Part shown: in pieces, positions 7,780 through 18,456 of the stretch
How positions within the stretch are numbered: position 1 is the stretch's first letter
Layout of the letters: each line of letters opens with the position of its first letter
DNA from: Clostridium saudiense
GTDB lineage: Bacteria; Bacillota; Clostridia; Clostridiales; Clostridiaceae
Reading direction: 5' to 3'
Length of the DNA: 54,983 nt
Assembly (NCBI RefSeq): GCF_000577815.1
Contig: NZ_CBYM010000025.1
Coordinates: 1-54,983 of the forward strand
Made by a program: the position numbers and the translations under genes
Notes under the pieces: model-generated
What the model was told of the DNA's origin: nothing
The model's input: the letters and a program-made list of their open reading frames with translations, nothing else
Database searches by the model: none

Positions 7780-10700
7780 CTATTTTTTACGTGAATTTTT
7801 AATTAAATCAGTAAGAAGTTTTTTATAAAAATCTAATATTTCCTCACGCTTAATACTATTTACTTTCACAGCAAAAAATGGAGTTTCTCCAAAGTATAAA
7901 ACAACATTTTCTTTATATTTTTTCATTAATATGTGATAAATATCATTAACTTTTTTATATCCTTTTGGGAACTTAAATCTTACCTCTTTAGGTGTTTCTT
8001 TTATCTCTTCAATTAATAATACTTTAGCTAAACTCTTAACATATGCAATATCCATCAAATTATATACAGCTTCAGGAATTGATGAGTATCTATCCTCTAA
8101 CTCATCCTTTATATCTTTATAATCATCCATATTTTCAATTGCAGCAATTTTTTTATAAACCTCAATTTTTTGAATTTCATCTTCAATATATGATGATGGA
8201 ATATATGCATCAACTTTAATATCAACAGTTGTTTCAATAGGTTCTTGTTCTATTTCACCTTTAATTAACTTAACTGTATCTTCAAGCATTCTACAATATA
8301 AATCATATCCTATAGCTGCCATATGTCCATGTTGAGATGAGCCCATCATATTTCCGGCTCCTCTTATTTCTAAGTCTCTCATTGCTATTTTAAATCCTGA
8401 TCCAAGCTCAGTAAAATCCTTCAATGCTTTTAATCTTTTTTCAGCAACTTCTGTTAATACCTTATCTTTAGTATACATAAAATATGCATATGCAATTTTA
8501 TTAGAACGTCCAACTCTTCCTCTTAATTGGTATAATTGTGATAATCCCATCTTATCAGCATTATTTACTATCATGGTATTTACATTTTGAATATCTATAC
8601 CTGTTTCTATAATAGTTGTACAGACTAAAACATCATATTCCCTCTGCATAAACTTAATCATTTCAGATTCTAATTCTTTTTCAGTCATTTGCCCGTGAAT
8701 TATTCCTACCTTACATTCTGGTACTAATTCACTAATATATTTAGCCATTCCTTGTATGCTTTCGACTCTGTTATATACAAAATAAACCTGGCCATCCCTT
8801 GCCACTTCTCTTAATATAGCATCTCTGATAAGCTGATCATTTTGCTCTACAACATAAGTCTGAATTGGAAATCTCTCTTCTGGTGGCGTTTCAATAACCG
8901 AAATATCCCTAACCCCTGTTAATGACATATGAAGCGTTCTTGGAATAGGTGTTGCACTTAATGTTAATACATCAACATTTTTCTTAATTGATTTTATTTT
9001 TTCTTTTTGCGCAACTCCAAATCTTTGCTCCTCATCAACTATTAATAATCCTAGATCTTTAAAAACAATATCCTTTGATACTAATCTGTGAGTTCCTATT
9101 AATATATCAACATTACCTTCTTTTAACGCTTGCAACGTTGCTTTTTGCTGCTTAGCTGTTCTAAATCTACTTATCATATCAATTTTCACAGGAAAATCTG
9201 AAAATCTTTTAACTAAATTTTTATAATGTTGTTCAGCTAATATTGTAGTTGGAACTAAAAATGCAACTTGTTTTCCATCCATTACAGCTTTAAATGCTGC
9301 TCTTATCGCAACCTCTGTTTTCCCATATCCAACGTCACCACAAAGCAATCTGTCCATTGGCTTATCTGATTCCATATCATGCTTTATCTCTTCTAATGAA
9401 GATAATTGGTCTGGTGTTTCTTCGTATGGAAACTCATCTTCAAACTGTCTTTGCCATTCAGTATCTTTAGAATATTTATACCCCTTTAAAGCTGCTCTAG
9501 CTGCATAAAGTTTTACTAAATCTTCAGCTATTTCATTTATTGATTTTCTTACCTTTGCTTTAGCTTTTTGCCATTCATTTCCACCTAGTTTATTTATTTT
9601 AGGGCTTTTTCCTTCACTACCAATATACTTTTGAACTAAATCTAGTTGATCTACTGGTACATAAAGCTTATCACCTTTATCATATACAATATCTAAATAA
9701 TCTCTTGTATTTCCTGCAATCTCAATTTGCTTTATTCCCTTAAATACACCTATTCCATGATTTGCATGTACAACATAATCTCCAGGTTTTAATTCTGCAA
9801 AGCTAGTAATTTTTCCAACGCCCTTTTTCTTACTGCTTTTTTTAGGAAGAGATTTCTTAGCTTCACCAAATACTTCTTTATCCGATATTACACAAACTTT
9901 TAAATCTGGATACTCAAATCCCTTTACTAGATTACCAAAAGTAACTACAACTTGCCCTAATTCAATAGAGTCAACATCATCTTTATAAACACTTTCAACA
10001 TCTCTATCTCTTAATGTCTTTACTAATCTTTCACCTCTAGTTCTAGTTCCAGCTAAGATTAATGTCCTATATCCATTTTCCTTTCTTGATTTTATATCTT
10101 CAATCAATAAATCTAATTGCCCATTATAACTATTTGATGTAATTTGCTTAAATTCAATATTTTTTCTTGGATATAATATATCTGTTTTATTTTCAAAAGT
10201 ATTCAAAGTAATAACGTTTGACTTTTCTAAATTAACTAATAATTCATCTTTATCAATAAGTAATTTGTTTTGTGATGGTAAAATATCCCCTCTTTGAAGA
10301 AACGCTAAATAATTTTCATTAAATTCATAGTAGATACTTTCAAGTTTTCCTTCACATCTCTTCAAATCATCAATTACAAATGTATATCCATCCAAATAAT
10401 CAAAAAGCGACTCTGATTTCTCATAAAAGAAAGGTAAATAACTATCAACAGTTTCAAAAGTAGATGTTTCACTTAACATTTCTAAATTTTTATTTACTAT
10501 TCTTGATATTTTCTCAATTTGTTCACTATTTTTATTATTTGCCTTTTCTAATATAGAATTTAGCTCACTAATAATTGTGTCGTTAGCTCTTTTTTTTGCT
10601 TCTTCATCAACAATTACTTCTTTTGCTGGAAAAATATCAATTGATTTAACTTTTTCAATACTACGTTGTGACTCTATATTAAAAGTTCTAATCGAATCTA

Positions 10701-11304
10701 TTTCATCACCAAACAATTCAATTCTATATGGATAAACAGCTGTAGGAGGGAAAACATCAAGTATCCCTCCTCTAAACGAAAATTCACCTTTACCTTCTAC
10801 CACTTCAACTCTTTCATATCCACACTCAATTAATTTAGTAGAAATCTCTTTTAAATCTACCTCATCACCATTTTTTATATTAATACTATAACTTAAATAT
10901 TTTTCTCTTGGTGTATATAATGCTGTCATCGCTTCTATAGAAGTAACTATTATCTTTTTATTTTTATTATTAAGTATTTCTTTTATAACCTTTAGCCTAG
11001 CCCATCTTAAATCGCCCGAAATAGCATCAACATTATAAAATACAACTTCTCTTATAGGTAAAAAATACACATTAGTTGAATAAAAACTTAAATCATCATA
11101 TAAATTTTTAGCTTCTATTTCATTATGTGTTACTACAACTAAGGAATTATCTATTTCATTAGAAATAGCATCTATAATATAACTTTTTCCTGATTCTGAT
11201 AACCCAACAATATTTATAGGAAAAGTTTTCGTCTTTAATCCCATTGAAATATCAATAAATTTTTCATTTTCAATTAAGGGTTGTAATAGCCCCTGCAATC
11301 TCAT
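7780..11304 (-). CDS. mfd: Transcription-repair coupling factor Mfd
   Basis: A 1174-residue ATPase that removes stalled RNA polymerase and recruits UvrA. Visible parts in order: a UvrB-like N-terminal module, the RNA polymerase-interacting Tudor-like domain (LKPGDYVVHANHGIGVFKGI), RecG-like helicase domains with Walker A (GDVGYGKTEVA) and DEEQ box (DEEQRFG), and the C-terminal TRCF domain that masks UvrA binding. The ATG at 11304 is preferred over one at 11319 because the AAGGTG site lies between them. It begins 25 bases after pth. Confidence 0.96.
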   Translation of the reverse strand: MRLQGLLQPLIENEKFIDISMGLKTKTFPINIVGLSESGKSYIIDAISNEIDNSLVVVTHNEIEAKNLYDDLSFYSTNVYFLPIREVVFYNVDAISGDLRWARLKVIKEILNNKNKKIIVTSIEAMTALYTPREKYLSYSINIKNGDEVDLKEISTKLIECGYERVEVVEGKGEFSFRGGILDVFPPTAVYPYRIELFGDEIDSIRTFNIESQRSIEKVKSIDIFPAKEVIVDEEAKKRANDTIISELNSILEKANNKNSEQIEKISRIVNKNLEMLSETSTFETVDSYLPFFYEKSESLFDYLDGYTFVIDDLKRCEGKLESIYYEFNENYLAFLQRGDILPSQNKLLIDKDELLVNLEKSNVITLNTFENKTDILYPRKNIEFKQITSNSYNGQLDLLIEDIKSRKENGYRTLILAGTRTRGERLVKTLRDRDVESVYKDDVDSIELGQVVVTFGNLVKGFEYPDLKVCVISDKEVFGEAKKSLPKKSSKKKGVGKITSFAELKPGDYVVHANHGIGVFKGIKQIEIAGNTRDYLDIVYDKGDKLYVPVDQLDLVQKYIGSEGKSPKINKLGGNEWQKAKAKVRKSINEIAEDLVKLYAARAALKGYKYSKDTEWQRQFEDEFPYEETPDQLSSLEEIKHDMESDKPMDRLLCGDVGYGKTEVAIRAAFKAVMDGKQVAFLVPTTILAEQHYKNLVKRFSDFPVKIDMISRFRTAKQQKATLQALKEGNVDILIGTHRLVSKDIVFKDLGLLIVDEEQRFGVAQKEKIKSIKKNVDVLTLSATPIPRTLHMSLTGVRDISVIETPPEERFPIQTYVVEQNDQLIRDAILREVARDGQVYFVYNRVESIQGMAKYISELVPECKVGIIHGQMTEKELESEMIKFMQREYDVLVCTTIIETGIDIQNVNTMIVNNADKMGLSQLYQLRGRVGRSNKIAYAYFMYTKDKVLTEVAEKRLKALKDFTELGSGFKIAMRDLEIRGAGNMMGSSQHGHMAAIGYDLYCRMLEDTVKLIKGEIEQEPIETTVDIKVDAYIPSSYIEDEIQKIEVYKKIAAIENMDDYKDIKDELEDRYSSIPEAVYNLMDIAYVKSLAKVLLIEEIKETPKEVRFKFPKGYKKVNDIYHILMKKYKENVVLYFGETPFFAVKVNSIKREEILDFYKKLLTDLIKNSRKK

Positions 11305-11328
11305 TGTATCACCTTCCATATTCCCTAT

Positions 11329-11904
11329 TTACTTCTCTTTACCTGCATTAAAACCATTTAATTTATTCATTGCTTCTTTAGTATCTTTACTAATCATTAT
11401 ACTTACAGCATCACTTGAAGCTTTTATTGTTTCCCTTAATATTTCTACTTCATCATCACTAAATTTCCCCAATACATGTGAAACCAAATTCCCTTTAGGT
11501 GCACCTACACCAATTTTCACTCTTGGAAAAACATCAGTACCTAAATTAGCTATAATGCTTTTTATTCCATTATGCCCTCCATGACTTCCTTTTTCCCTTA
11601 TTCTTAGTCTTCCCACTTCTAAACTAATATCATCATAAATTACTATTACTTCTTCGTTGCTTATTTTATAAAAGTTAACTACCTCTCTAATACTTTCCCC
11701 ACTTAAATTCATATATGTAGTTGGTTTTAATAAAATTACTTTCTTCCCATTTATTAATCCTTCTCCAAATATACCTTTAAATTTTATCCTATTTAATTCT
11801 ATATTATACTTATCTGCTATATAATCTACTGCAGCAAATCCTATATTATGTCTTGTTCCATCATACTCTTTACCTGGATTTCCTAATCCAACAATTAAAA
11901 ACAT
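11329..11904 (-). CDS. pth: Peptidyl-tRNA hydrolase
   Basis: A 191-residue enzyme that releases peptides from peptidyl-tRNA. The N-terminal signature [18 protein letters not shown] contains the conserved Asn9 and catalytic His19, followed by the [12 protein letters not shown] and [13 protein letters not shown] motifs with GSHGGHNG. Full length for the family. It precedes mfd closely in the same transcript, the standard Firmicute order. Confidence 0.96.
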   Translation of the reverse strand: MFLIVGLGNPGKEYDGTRHNIGFAAVDYIADKYNIELNRIKFKGIFGEGLINGKKVILLKPTTYMNLSGESIREVVNFYKISNEEVIVIYDDISLEVGRLRIREKGSHGGHNGIKSIIANLGTDVFPRVKIGVGAPKGNLVSHVLGKFSDDEVEILRETIKASSDAVSIMISKDTKEAMNKLNGFNAGKEK

Positions 11905-11948
11905 TTAAACTCCTCCGTTACTTCAAATTAGACTATTTTATATTATAC

Positions 11949-11998
11949 CATTTTTTTTAGCAAAAATTTAGACTAATTCCTGTTAGAATTAGCCTAAA
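11949..11998 (-). terminator. Intrinsic terminator after the HtrA-like gene
   Basis: A 13-base-arm hairpin (TTTAG-A-CTAATTC pairing with GAATTAG-C-CTAAA, 11967-11998) is followed on the minus strand by a run rich in U (11949-11966). It lies just after the stop codon at 12003 and isolates this gene from pth. Confidence 0.85.
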
Positions 11999-12002
11999 TC
12001 AT

Positions 12003-13136
12003 CTAGCTTAATATTTTAATATCTACATACTTCATTTCGCCGTCACTTAAGACCTTGCAGTGTAATATATCATCTTTTTGTTTATCTTGCAATACTACTA
12101 TTATATCATCAGCCTCTACAATTTCATGATCATCAATTTCAACAATTATATCTGTGGGTTTAATCCCTGCCATATATGCACTTCCACCTTTAGATAATTC
12201 CTGTATGTAAAATCCACTAAATCCCCTTTCCTTATCGACTACAATTCCACCTTCAACTATTCCCAAAAGACTCTTAAATCTATTTGTTGAATTAATCATT
12301 TCTTGAAGTTCTTTCATTTGTAATCCATAATAAAGCCCAGATTCATTTTTTTCATTTGTTATAGACAAATGAGCAATACCAACTAATTCACCTTTTGAGT
12401 TACAAATAGCTCCTCCAGTATTCTTTTCATCAATGGGTGCACTTATTTGTAATAGAGAATATTTTTTTCCATCTAAATCCCACTTCTCATTCTTTGAAGT
12501 TATTATTCCTGGAATCGAACTTCCTATATATTCATCTCCAATTGCATTTCCTAAAACAACAATCACCTGACCTTCTTTTATAGTATTTGAATCGGCTAAC
12601 TTTATAGGCTTTAATTCTCCATCAAACTCTATTTTTATAACCGCTAAGTCAATACTTTCATCTTCAATCAAAATTTGTGCTTTAATTGGCCTTGATGCAA
12701 CAGATGATAACTTTACATAAATATCACTTTTTCCTTTTATTGTTGAATAATTAGTTAAAATTATTCCACTATCATCAATTATTATTCCTGTTACATTTCC
12801 ATCAAAATAACTATTATTATTAAGTTTATCTTCATCATCACTAATAGTAACTAAAGATGGAGATACCTCATTTATAACTTTTGTATAATCTAATATAACA
12901 TTATCCGCATTATCACTTAATTCTTTTACCTGTTGCATTACTTCCCCATATTTATTTTTAACATTTATTCCTGAAATAATTGCCCCTAAAAAACTAGCTG
13001 TAACAAGATATAGAATTATTTTAACGCCTATCTTAACTCTTGCTTGAGTAGTATTTTTTTTCTCAAAAATTATATTAGCTATCCTATCTTGTGGAGTTCG
13101 TGATATTTTTCTTTCTTTACTTCTTCCAAACTTCAT
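12003..13136 (-). CDS. Membrane-anchored HtrA-like PDZ protein, catalytic triad lost
   Basis: A 377-residue protein with one transmembrane anchor (about residues 36-57), a chymotrypsin-like HtrA fold (about 85-290) and a PDZ domain (about 305-375). Compared with HtrA/DegP, the catalytic His position reads TNYSTI (Ser131 instead of His) and the nucleophile motif GNSGG reads KNTGG (Thr240 instead of Ser). Only the Asp (SIDLAV, Asp163) remains. It is therefore probably not a protease but a binding or sensing protein. The start is the ATG at 13136; a longer TTG start would lie inside the GGAGGAA site. It lies 100 bases downstream of a two-component system, recalling the CssRS-HtrA link of Bacillus. 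Confidence 0.8.
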   Translation of the reverse strand: MKFGRSKERKISRTPQDRIANIIFEKKNTTQARVKIGVKIILYLVTASFLGAIISGINVKNKYGEVMQQVKELSDNADNVILDYTKVINEVSPSLVTISDDEDKLNNNSYFDGNVTGIIIDDSGIILTNYSTIKGKSDIYVKLSSVASRPIKAQILIEDESIDLAVIKIEFDGELKPIKLADSNTIKEGQVIVVLGNAIGDEYIGSSIPGIITSKNEKWDLDGKKYSLLQISAPIDEKNTGGAICNSKGELVGIAHLSITNEKNESGLYYGLQMKELQEMINSTNRFKSLLGIVEGGIVVDKERGFSGFYIQELSKGGSAYMAGIKPTDIIVEIDDHEIVEADDIIVVLQDKQKDDILHCKVLSDGEMKYVDIKILS

Positions 13137-13236
13137 ATCTTCCTCCAAGCATTTATAAAATATCTATAATGATTAAACACTATAAGTATTTCAAAATTAA
13201 TATTAGAACTAATTTTTGATCCTAAATTAATATTTT

Positions 13237-14646
13237 TTAACTATTTCTTTGCAATGTAAAAGTAAATTTAACACCCTTTCCTTCTACATTATTTACCCAT
13301 ACATCTTGATTATGCTGCGTTAAAATTAATCTTACTATTGGTAAACCAAGTCCTGTACTTATTTTATTCGTTCTTGATTTATCACTTTTATAAAATCTAT
13401 CCCAAATATGATTAATATCCTCTGGAGAAATAGTCTCTCCAGAGTTAAATATGCTTACATATATTTTTTCACCTTTTGTAGATATATTTACTTCTATTTG
13501 CCCATTATCTTCACTATACTTAATTGCATTTTCTAATAAATTAGTTACAACTTGAAGAATTCTATCTCTATCTCCTATTGCAAAACAACGATTTTCATGA
13601 AAAATAGCTTTAACATTTAATCCTTTGGCCTGTATTTTACTTTCTAAGTTTAATATACATAAACTTATTGTTTGATTAATGTCAAATTCAGAAATATTTA
13701 AATTAAATTTTCCTGATTCCATAGCTGACATATCTAATAAATCATTTACTAATCGTGCTAACCTATCAATTTCATCGTATACTATTTTTAAATAGTAATT
13801 TTCCTTATCTTTAGGTATGACACCATCTAATATTCCACCAATAAAGCCTTTAATAGATGTAATTGGTGAGCGTAGTTCATGAGAAACGTTTGAAATGAAT
13901 TCTTTTCTTATAATATCTGATTCTTCTATAGATTGCGCCATTATATTAAATGACTGAGCAAGTTCTCCTATCTCATTATCATTAATCACCTTAACTCTTT
14001 CATCTACATCTCCCTTTGCCAACCTCTTTGCAGCATTATTTATTTCTTCTATAGGCTTAACAACTAGCAATTCAGCAAAATACTTTACTATAGCTGCAGC
14101 AACTATAACCGCTAAGATAACAGCAACCCATATAATAATTATGGTATGTTTTACACTTCTTTTTTCCTCTTGAAGCATAATAATATATCCATCTAATTTT
14201 TCATTTGAATAAATAGGCTTTATAAAAGCACCTAGATTTTCATTTGAATAATCCTTTATTAATTTCTTTGAATACTCCAACTTATTTGAAGTTGGCACTT
14301 TATTTGAACTTATATCAATATTTGTGTATTTAAGATAGTCGTATTTACTATTTGAAACTATATATACATATCCAAGTCTATCTACAATAATCCCATCCAT
14401 ATTATTGCTTAAACAGGCTATTTCCAATAGTCTACCAATTTCTTCATAGCTTCCTTCCTGAGACTTTAAATAGCTACCAACAGCCTCAGAAACAACATCT
14501 AATTGCTTATTTAATGATTCTACTGTTCCATTATAATCATTTTTATAAAACCAAATAGTTAAAACCAATCCTACTAATATTAATAATCCACCAGTTATAG
14601 AAGAGAAGGTTATTATTAGCTTTCTTACTATGCTATTTTTCTTCAC
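13237..14646 (-). CDS. Sensor histidine kinase (two transmembrane helices, HAMP)
   Basis: A 469-residue sensor kinase: TM1 (about 11-32), an extracellular sensing region (about 33-166), TM2 (about 167-188), a HAMP domain (about 190-242), the HisKA phosphoacceptor box (SNVSHELRSPITSIKGF, His near 256) and a HATPase_c domain with N box (NLLENAIKYS) and G box (GLGLPIVRLI). It begins with GTG; its first base is the last base of the preceding response regulator stop codon (TAGTG), so translation is coupled. Its stimulus is not evident; the neighbouring HtrA-like gene suggests envelope stress. Confidence 0.9.
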   Translation of the reverse strand: MKKNSIVRKLIITFSSITGGLLILVGLVLTIWFYKNDYNGTVESLNKQLDVVSEAVGSYLKSQEGSYEEIGRLLEIACLSNNMDGIIVDRLGYVYIVSNSKYDYLKYTNIDISSNKVPTSNKLEYSKKLIKDYSNENLGAFIKPIYSNEKLDGYIIMLQEEKRSVKHTIIIIWVAVILAVIVAAAIVKYFAELLVVKPIEEINNAAKRLAKGDVDERVKVINDNEIGELAQSFNIMAQSIEESDIIRKEFISNVSHELRSPITSIKGFIGGILDGVIPKDKENYYLKIVYDEIDRLARLVNDLLDMSAMESGKFNLNISEFDINQTISLCILNLESKIQAKGLNVKAIFHENRCFAIGDRDRILQVVTNLLENAIKYSEDNGQIEVNISTKGEKIYVSIFNSGETISPEDINHIWDRFYKSDKSRTNKISTGLGLPIVRLILTQHNQDVWVNNVEGKGVKFTFTLQRNS

Positions 14647-15332
14647 TATCTCACCTCAAACTTATATCCAACACCCCATACTGTTTGAAGCTCCCACTCA
14701 TCTCCACCTTTAACCTTTTCTCTTAATCTTTTAATATGTACATCAACGGTTCTTGAATCTCCTGGGTAATCATATCCCCAAACTTCATACATAAGCTGTT
14801 CTCTAGTAAAAACTTTATTTGGATTGTTGGCCATAAAATGAAGTAACTCTAACTCTTTTGGTGCTAATTTCACATTTTTTCCTTTATACGTTACTTCATA
14901 TGCTCCAATATCAATAGTTAAATCTGAATATTTAATAACATCTTTTGATTGATTATCCACTGCATATCTTCTTGTTACAGCCTTAACTCTAGCTAATAAT
15001 TCCTTTGGATCAAATGGTTTTACCATATAATCATCTGCTCCTAATTCTAAAGCAAGTACTTTATCAAATACCTCTCCCTTTGCTGTAAGCATTATTACAG
15101 GAATATCACTATTTTTTCTTATATGTTTTAATACATCAATACCATCTTTTCCTGGCAACATAACATCTAATATTACTAATCCGATATCCTCTGTCATTAC
15201 AATATTACATGCATCATTTCCATTAAAACATTTTTTAGTGCTATATCCCCCACTTTGTAAATACATATCTATAAGTTCATTAATATGAATATCATCATCT
15301 ACTATTAATACTTTTCCTAACTTATCATCCAT
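14646..15332 (-). CDS. OmpR/PhoB-family response regulator
   Basis: A 228-residue regulator with a receiver domain (1-120) carrying the acidic pair DDD near residue 12, the phosphoacceptor Asp in VILDVMLPGKDG (near 55), the conserved Thr (MLTAKG) and Lys (MVKPFDP), then a winged-helix DNA-binding domain (about 130-228, TREQLMYEVWGYDYPGDSRT). It is the partner of the overlapping histidine kinase. AAGGAAGGTG precedes the ATG. Confidence 0.94.
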   Translation of the reverse strand: MDDKLGKVLIVDDDIHINELIDMYLQSGGYSTKKCFNGNDACNIVMTEDIGLVILDVMLPGKDGIDVLKHIRKNSDIPVIMLTAKGEVFDKVLALELGADDYMVKPFDPKELLARVKAVTRRYAVDNQSKDVIKYSDLTIDIGAYEVTYKGKNVKLAPKELELLHFMANNPNKVFTREQLMYEVWGYDYPGDSRTVDVHIKRLREKVKGGDEWELQTVWGVGYKFEVR

Positions 15333-15435
15333 TTTTATTCACCTTCCTTAACTAATATTCTATACTATAATTTAAAAAACTCTAATAAAATTTCAATAAA
15401 ATTTACATTTGTAACACATTATTTAAAAAAGACTA

Positions 15436-15469
15436 AAAAAATAAGCTGTTGCATTTACAACAGCTTATT
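15436..15469 (-). terminator. Intrinsic terminator after prs
   Basis: A perfect 12-bp stem AATAAGCTGTTG/CAACAGCTTATT (15440-15451 and 15458-15469) with a CATTTA loop; a U-run follows on the minus strand. It closes the prs transcript 5 bases after its stop and could also act on the plus strand. Confidence 0.9.
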
Positions 15470-15473
15470 TTTA

Positions 15474-16433
15474 TTAGTTCTCAAATAATTTACTTATTGG
15501 TTCATCATCATATATTCTCTTAATTGCCTCTGCAAATAACGGAGCTACAGAAATTGATTTAAACTTTTCTAATCCTTCTTGTTCTGGAAGTGGAATTGTA
15601 TTTAACATAACTAATTCTTCAATAGCAGAATTATTAATTCTTTCAAATGCTGGTCCTGATAACACTCCATGAGTACAACATGCATAAACATTCTTTGCAC
15701 CTAAATCTTTAAGTGCATTTGCTGCATTTGCTATTGTTCCTGCTGTATCGATCATATCATCAATTAAGATACATCTCTTTCCGTTTACTTCTCCAATAAT
15801 ATTCATTATTTCAGAAACATTTGCTTTTGGTCTTCTTTTATCAATAATAGCAATTGGTGCATTTAACTTATCAGCAAACTTTCTTGCTCTTGTTACGCTT
15901 CCTAAGTCTGGTGATACAACAACTACGTCATCTTGATCACTAAATCCTCTTTCTACAAAACTTTTTGCTAAAATAGGTGATCCTAAAAGGTGATCAACTG
16001 GTATATTAAAGTATCCTTGAATTTGAGCAGCATGTAAATCCATAGTTAAAACTCTATCTGCTCCAGCTGCTGTTAATATATCAGCAACTAATTTTGCTGT
16101 TATCGGATCTCTTGATTTCGCTTTTCTATCTTGTCTAGCATATCCATAGTATGGTATTACTGCTGTAATTCTTCCTGCAGATGCTCTTTTAAATGCATCA
16201 ATCATAATTAATAATTCCATTAAATTATTATTAACTGGTGAGCTTGTTGATTGAACTATAAATACATCAACCCCTCTTACAGTTTCATTGATATCTACGG
16301 AAATTTCTCCATCACTAAATGTAGAAACCTTTGCATTTCCTAATGGTAATCCTAATAAATCTGCGATTTCCTTTGCTAATTCAGGGTGTGAATTCCCTGT
16401 AAATATTTTAATTTTCTTTCCATGAGCTATCAT
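15474..16433 (-). CDS. prs: Ribose-phosphate pyrophosphokinase (PRPP synthetase)
   Basis: A 319-residue enzyme making PRPP from ribose 5-phosphate and ATP. Class I PRPP synthase signatures are visible: FSDGEISV near the N-terminus, the flexible [20 protein letters not shown] loop, [11 protein letters not shown], and the PRPP-binding motif [12 protein letters not shown]. The ATG at 16433 has AAGGAGGG 10 bases upstream; a longer frame begins upstream of that site and is rejected. It follows glmU as in most Firmicutes. Confidence 0.96.
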   Translation of the reverse strand: MIAHGKKIKIFTGNSHPELAKEIADLLGLPLGNAKVSTFSDGEISVDINETVRGVDVFIVQSTSSPVNNNLMELLIMIDAFKRASAGRITAVIPYYGYARQDRKAKSRDPITAKLVADILTAAGADRVLTMDLHAAQIQGYFNIPVDHLLGSPILAKSFVERGFSDQDDVVVVSPDLGSVTRARKFADKLNAPIAIIDKRRPKANVSEIMNIIGEVNGKRCILIDDMIDTAGTIANAANALKDLGAKNVYACCTHGVLSGPAFERINNSAIEELVMLNTIPLPEQEGLEKFKSISVAPLFAEAIKRIYDDEPISKLFEN

Positions 16434-16500
16434 AATTGTGAGACCCTCCTTAATTTGCAACATTACTTGTCACTTTTTTATCTTATAGTAAATATTTATA

Positions 16501-17874
16501 TTATTTTTTCTTAATAAGACCTCTTTTATCTACCCAGCCTTCAATATTTCTTTGTTTAGCTCTTGCCACAGCAAGTTCACCGCTATGAACATCATTTGTA
16601 ATTGTTGATCCAGCAGCTATATAGCTATTATCTTCTATTGTAACTGGTGAAATTAAATTTGTATTACATCCTATGAAACTGTTATTTCCAATTACAGTTT
16701 TATGTTTATTTGTTCCATCATAGTTTACTGTAACAGTACCACATCCAAAATTACAGCTTTCTCCAACTTCGCTATCTCCAACATAAGTTAAATGAGATAC
16801 TTTAGTATTATTACCTATAGTAGATTTTTTTATCTCAACAAAATCACCAATTCTTACATTATCTCCCACCACAGATTCTGGGCGAATATAAGCAAATGGT
16901 CCAACTGTAGTATTATTACCAACTGAACTATCTAAAATTACTGATGATTGTATTTCTACATTTTCTCCAATTATACTATTATTAATTCTTGAATTAGGGA
17001 ATAATGTGCACCCTTTTCCTATTTTAGTATTACCTTCTAATACATTTCCAGGATAAATAATAGTGTCTTGCCCTATTTCAACATCAGCTCCAATATAAGT
17101 TGTCATTGGATCTATAATAGTAATTCCATTATCTAAATGCTTATTATTAATTCTTTTTCTTAAAATAGCTTCAACTTCAGAAAGTTGTAATCTTGAGTTA
17201 ACACCTAATGTTTCTTCATGATCTATTACAAGAGCTCCTACTCTCTCAGCTTTGTCTTTTAACATTTCAATTACATCAGTTAAATAATATTCGCCTTGAG
17301 AGTTATTAGTAGAAAGATTTCCTAAACATTCAACTAACTTTTCAATTTCAAAACAATAAATTCCAGAATTAATTTCTTTTACTTTAAGTTCTTCTTCATT
17401 ACAATCTTTATGTTCAACTATTTTTAATACTTCATCCCCATTTCTTATAATTCTTCCGTACCCTGAAGCATCATCTAAAATAGATGTTAAAATTGTTGCA
17501 CTGTTATTATTTTCTTCATGTATCTTAAATAATTTAACTATTGTATCTTCTTTTATAAGAGGTGCATCTCCATTAAATACTGCTACTGTACCACTTTTAT
17601 CTTTTAAAAATTCCATAGCACATTTAACTGCATGCCCTGTTCCTAACTGCTCTTCTTGAAGAGAGTAGCTTACATTTCTAGAACTAGTATTAGACTTAAC
17701 TAATTCTGCACCTTTTCCTACAATAACGTTTATATCTTCTATTTTACTTTTTCTTAATGTATCAATAACATGATTAACCATTTCTTTTCCACAAACTTTA
17801 TGTAAAACTTTAGGTAAATCAGATTTTATTCTTTTCCCTTGACCTGCTGCTAATATTAAAGCACATTTATACAT
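16501..17874 (-). CDS. glmU: Bifunctional GlmU (GlcN-1-P acetyltransferase / GlcNAc-1-P uridyltransferase)
   Basis: A 457-residue enzyme producing UDP-GlcNAc for peptidoglycan and teichoic acids. Residues 1-230 form the pyrophosphorylase domain ([26 protein letters not shown]), and ~250-450 a left-handed beta-helix of hexapeptide repeats with the acetyltransferase active site ([24 protein letters not shown]). The ATG at 17874 is chosen because the AGAGGTGAG site sits just before it, inside a longer TTG frame. Confidence 0.96.
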   Translation of the reverse strand: MYKCALILAAGQGKRIKSDLPKVLHKVCGKEMVNHVIDTLRKSKIEDINVIVGKGAELVKSNTSSRNVSYSLQEEQLGTGHAVKCAMEFLKDKSGTVAVFNGDAPLIKEDTIVKLFKIHEENNNSATILTSILDDASGYGRIIRNGDEVLKIVEHKDCNEEELKVKEINSGIYCFEIEKLVECLGNLSTNNSQGEYYLTDVIEMLKDKAERVGALVIDHEETLGVNSRLQLSEVEAILRKRINNKHLDNGITIIDPMTTYIGADVEIGQDTIIYPGNVLEGNTKIGKGCTLFPNSRINNSIIGENVEIQSSVILDSSVGNNTTVGPFAYIRPESVVGDNVRIGDFVEIKKSTIGNNTKVSHLTYVGDSEVGESCNFGCGTVTVNYDGTNKHKTVIGNNSFIGCNTNLISPVTIEDNSYIAAGSTITNDVHSGELAVARAKQRNIEGWVDKRGLIKKK

Positions 17875-18000
17875 TAACTCACCTCTCAATAAATTTAATG
17901 GACAAAACCTAATCTTTTTTTAAAAACGTTCGTTCATATTTCCTATATATTATATTGCATTAACTAAAGTATTTCAACACTTCAAATTAATTATAAATTA

Positions 18001-18032
18001 AAAGGAGTATATGCTAATCCATATACTCCTTT
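18001..18032 (-). terminator. Intrinsic terminator after spoVG
   Basis: A perfect 13-bp stem AAAGGAGTATATG/CATATACTCCTTT (18001-18013 and 18020-18032) is followed by a U-rich run on the minus strand, 11 bases after the spoVG stop. Confidence 0.85.
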
Positions 18033-18043
18033 TATTTAAAATA

Positions 18044-18325
18044 TTATTCACTTATAACAACGTTTTCTTCTTCCATTGCTTCTTCATAAGCTTTTAATAT
18101 GGAAGTTTGAATTTTTTCCCTAGTATCAGTATTTATTGGATGAGCAATATCTTTAAATTCCCCATCTGGTGTCTTTCTACTTGGCATTGCAATAAATAAA
18201 CCATTTTGTCCTTCTATTACTTTGATATCATGGACAACAAACTCATTATCAAATGTTACAGAAACTATAGCTTTCATTTTTCCTTCTGCTGCTATCTTTC
18301 TGATTCTAACGTCTGTGATTGTCAC
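18044..18325 (-). CDS. spoVG: SpoVG, RNA/DNA-binding regulatory protein
   Basis: A 93-residue protein of the SpoVG family, starting [20 protein letters not shown] and containing the conserved [22 protein letters not shown] block. SpoVG is a site-specific nucleic acid-binding regulator that affects septation, cortex formation and capsule or virulence in different Firmicutes. The start is a GTG with GGAGGTGGAG upstream. Located between purR and glmU as in Bacillus. Confidence 0.96.
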   Translation of the reverse strand: MTITDVRIRKIAAEGKMKAIVSVTFDNEFVVHDIKVIEGQNGLFIAMPSRKTPDGEFKDIAHPINTDTREKIQTSILKAYEEAMEEENVVISE

Positions 18326-18360
18326 TTCACTCCACCTCCAGTTGCTTTATAATAAATATA

Positions 18361-18387
18361 TTTCTATAAAAAGTTTAAAAATCCTTT
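18361..18387 (-). promoter_or_regulatory. Possible sigma-H promoter of spoVG
   Basis: On the minus strand AAAGGATTT (18379-18387), a good match to the sigma-H -35 element, lies 13 bases before AGAAAT, an imperfect match to the GAAT -10. spoVG is a classical sigma-H gene, which favours the reading, but the -10 is degenerate. Confidence 0.35.
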
Positions 18388-18456
18388 TTTTTACTTAATT
18401 TTTTTTAAAATTTTCCACTATTTTAAAAATTTATTATTTTGCAACTGAAATTAATT

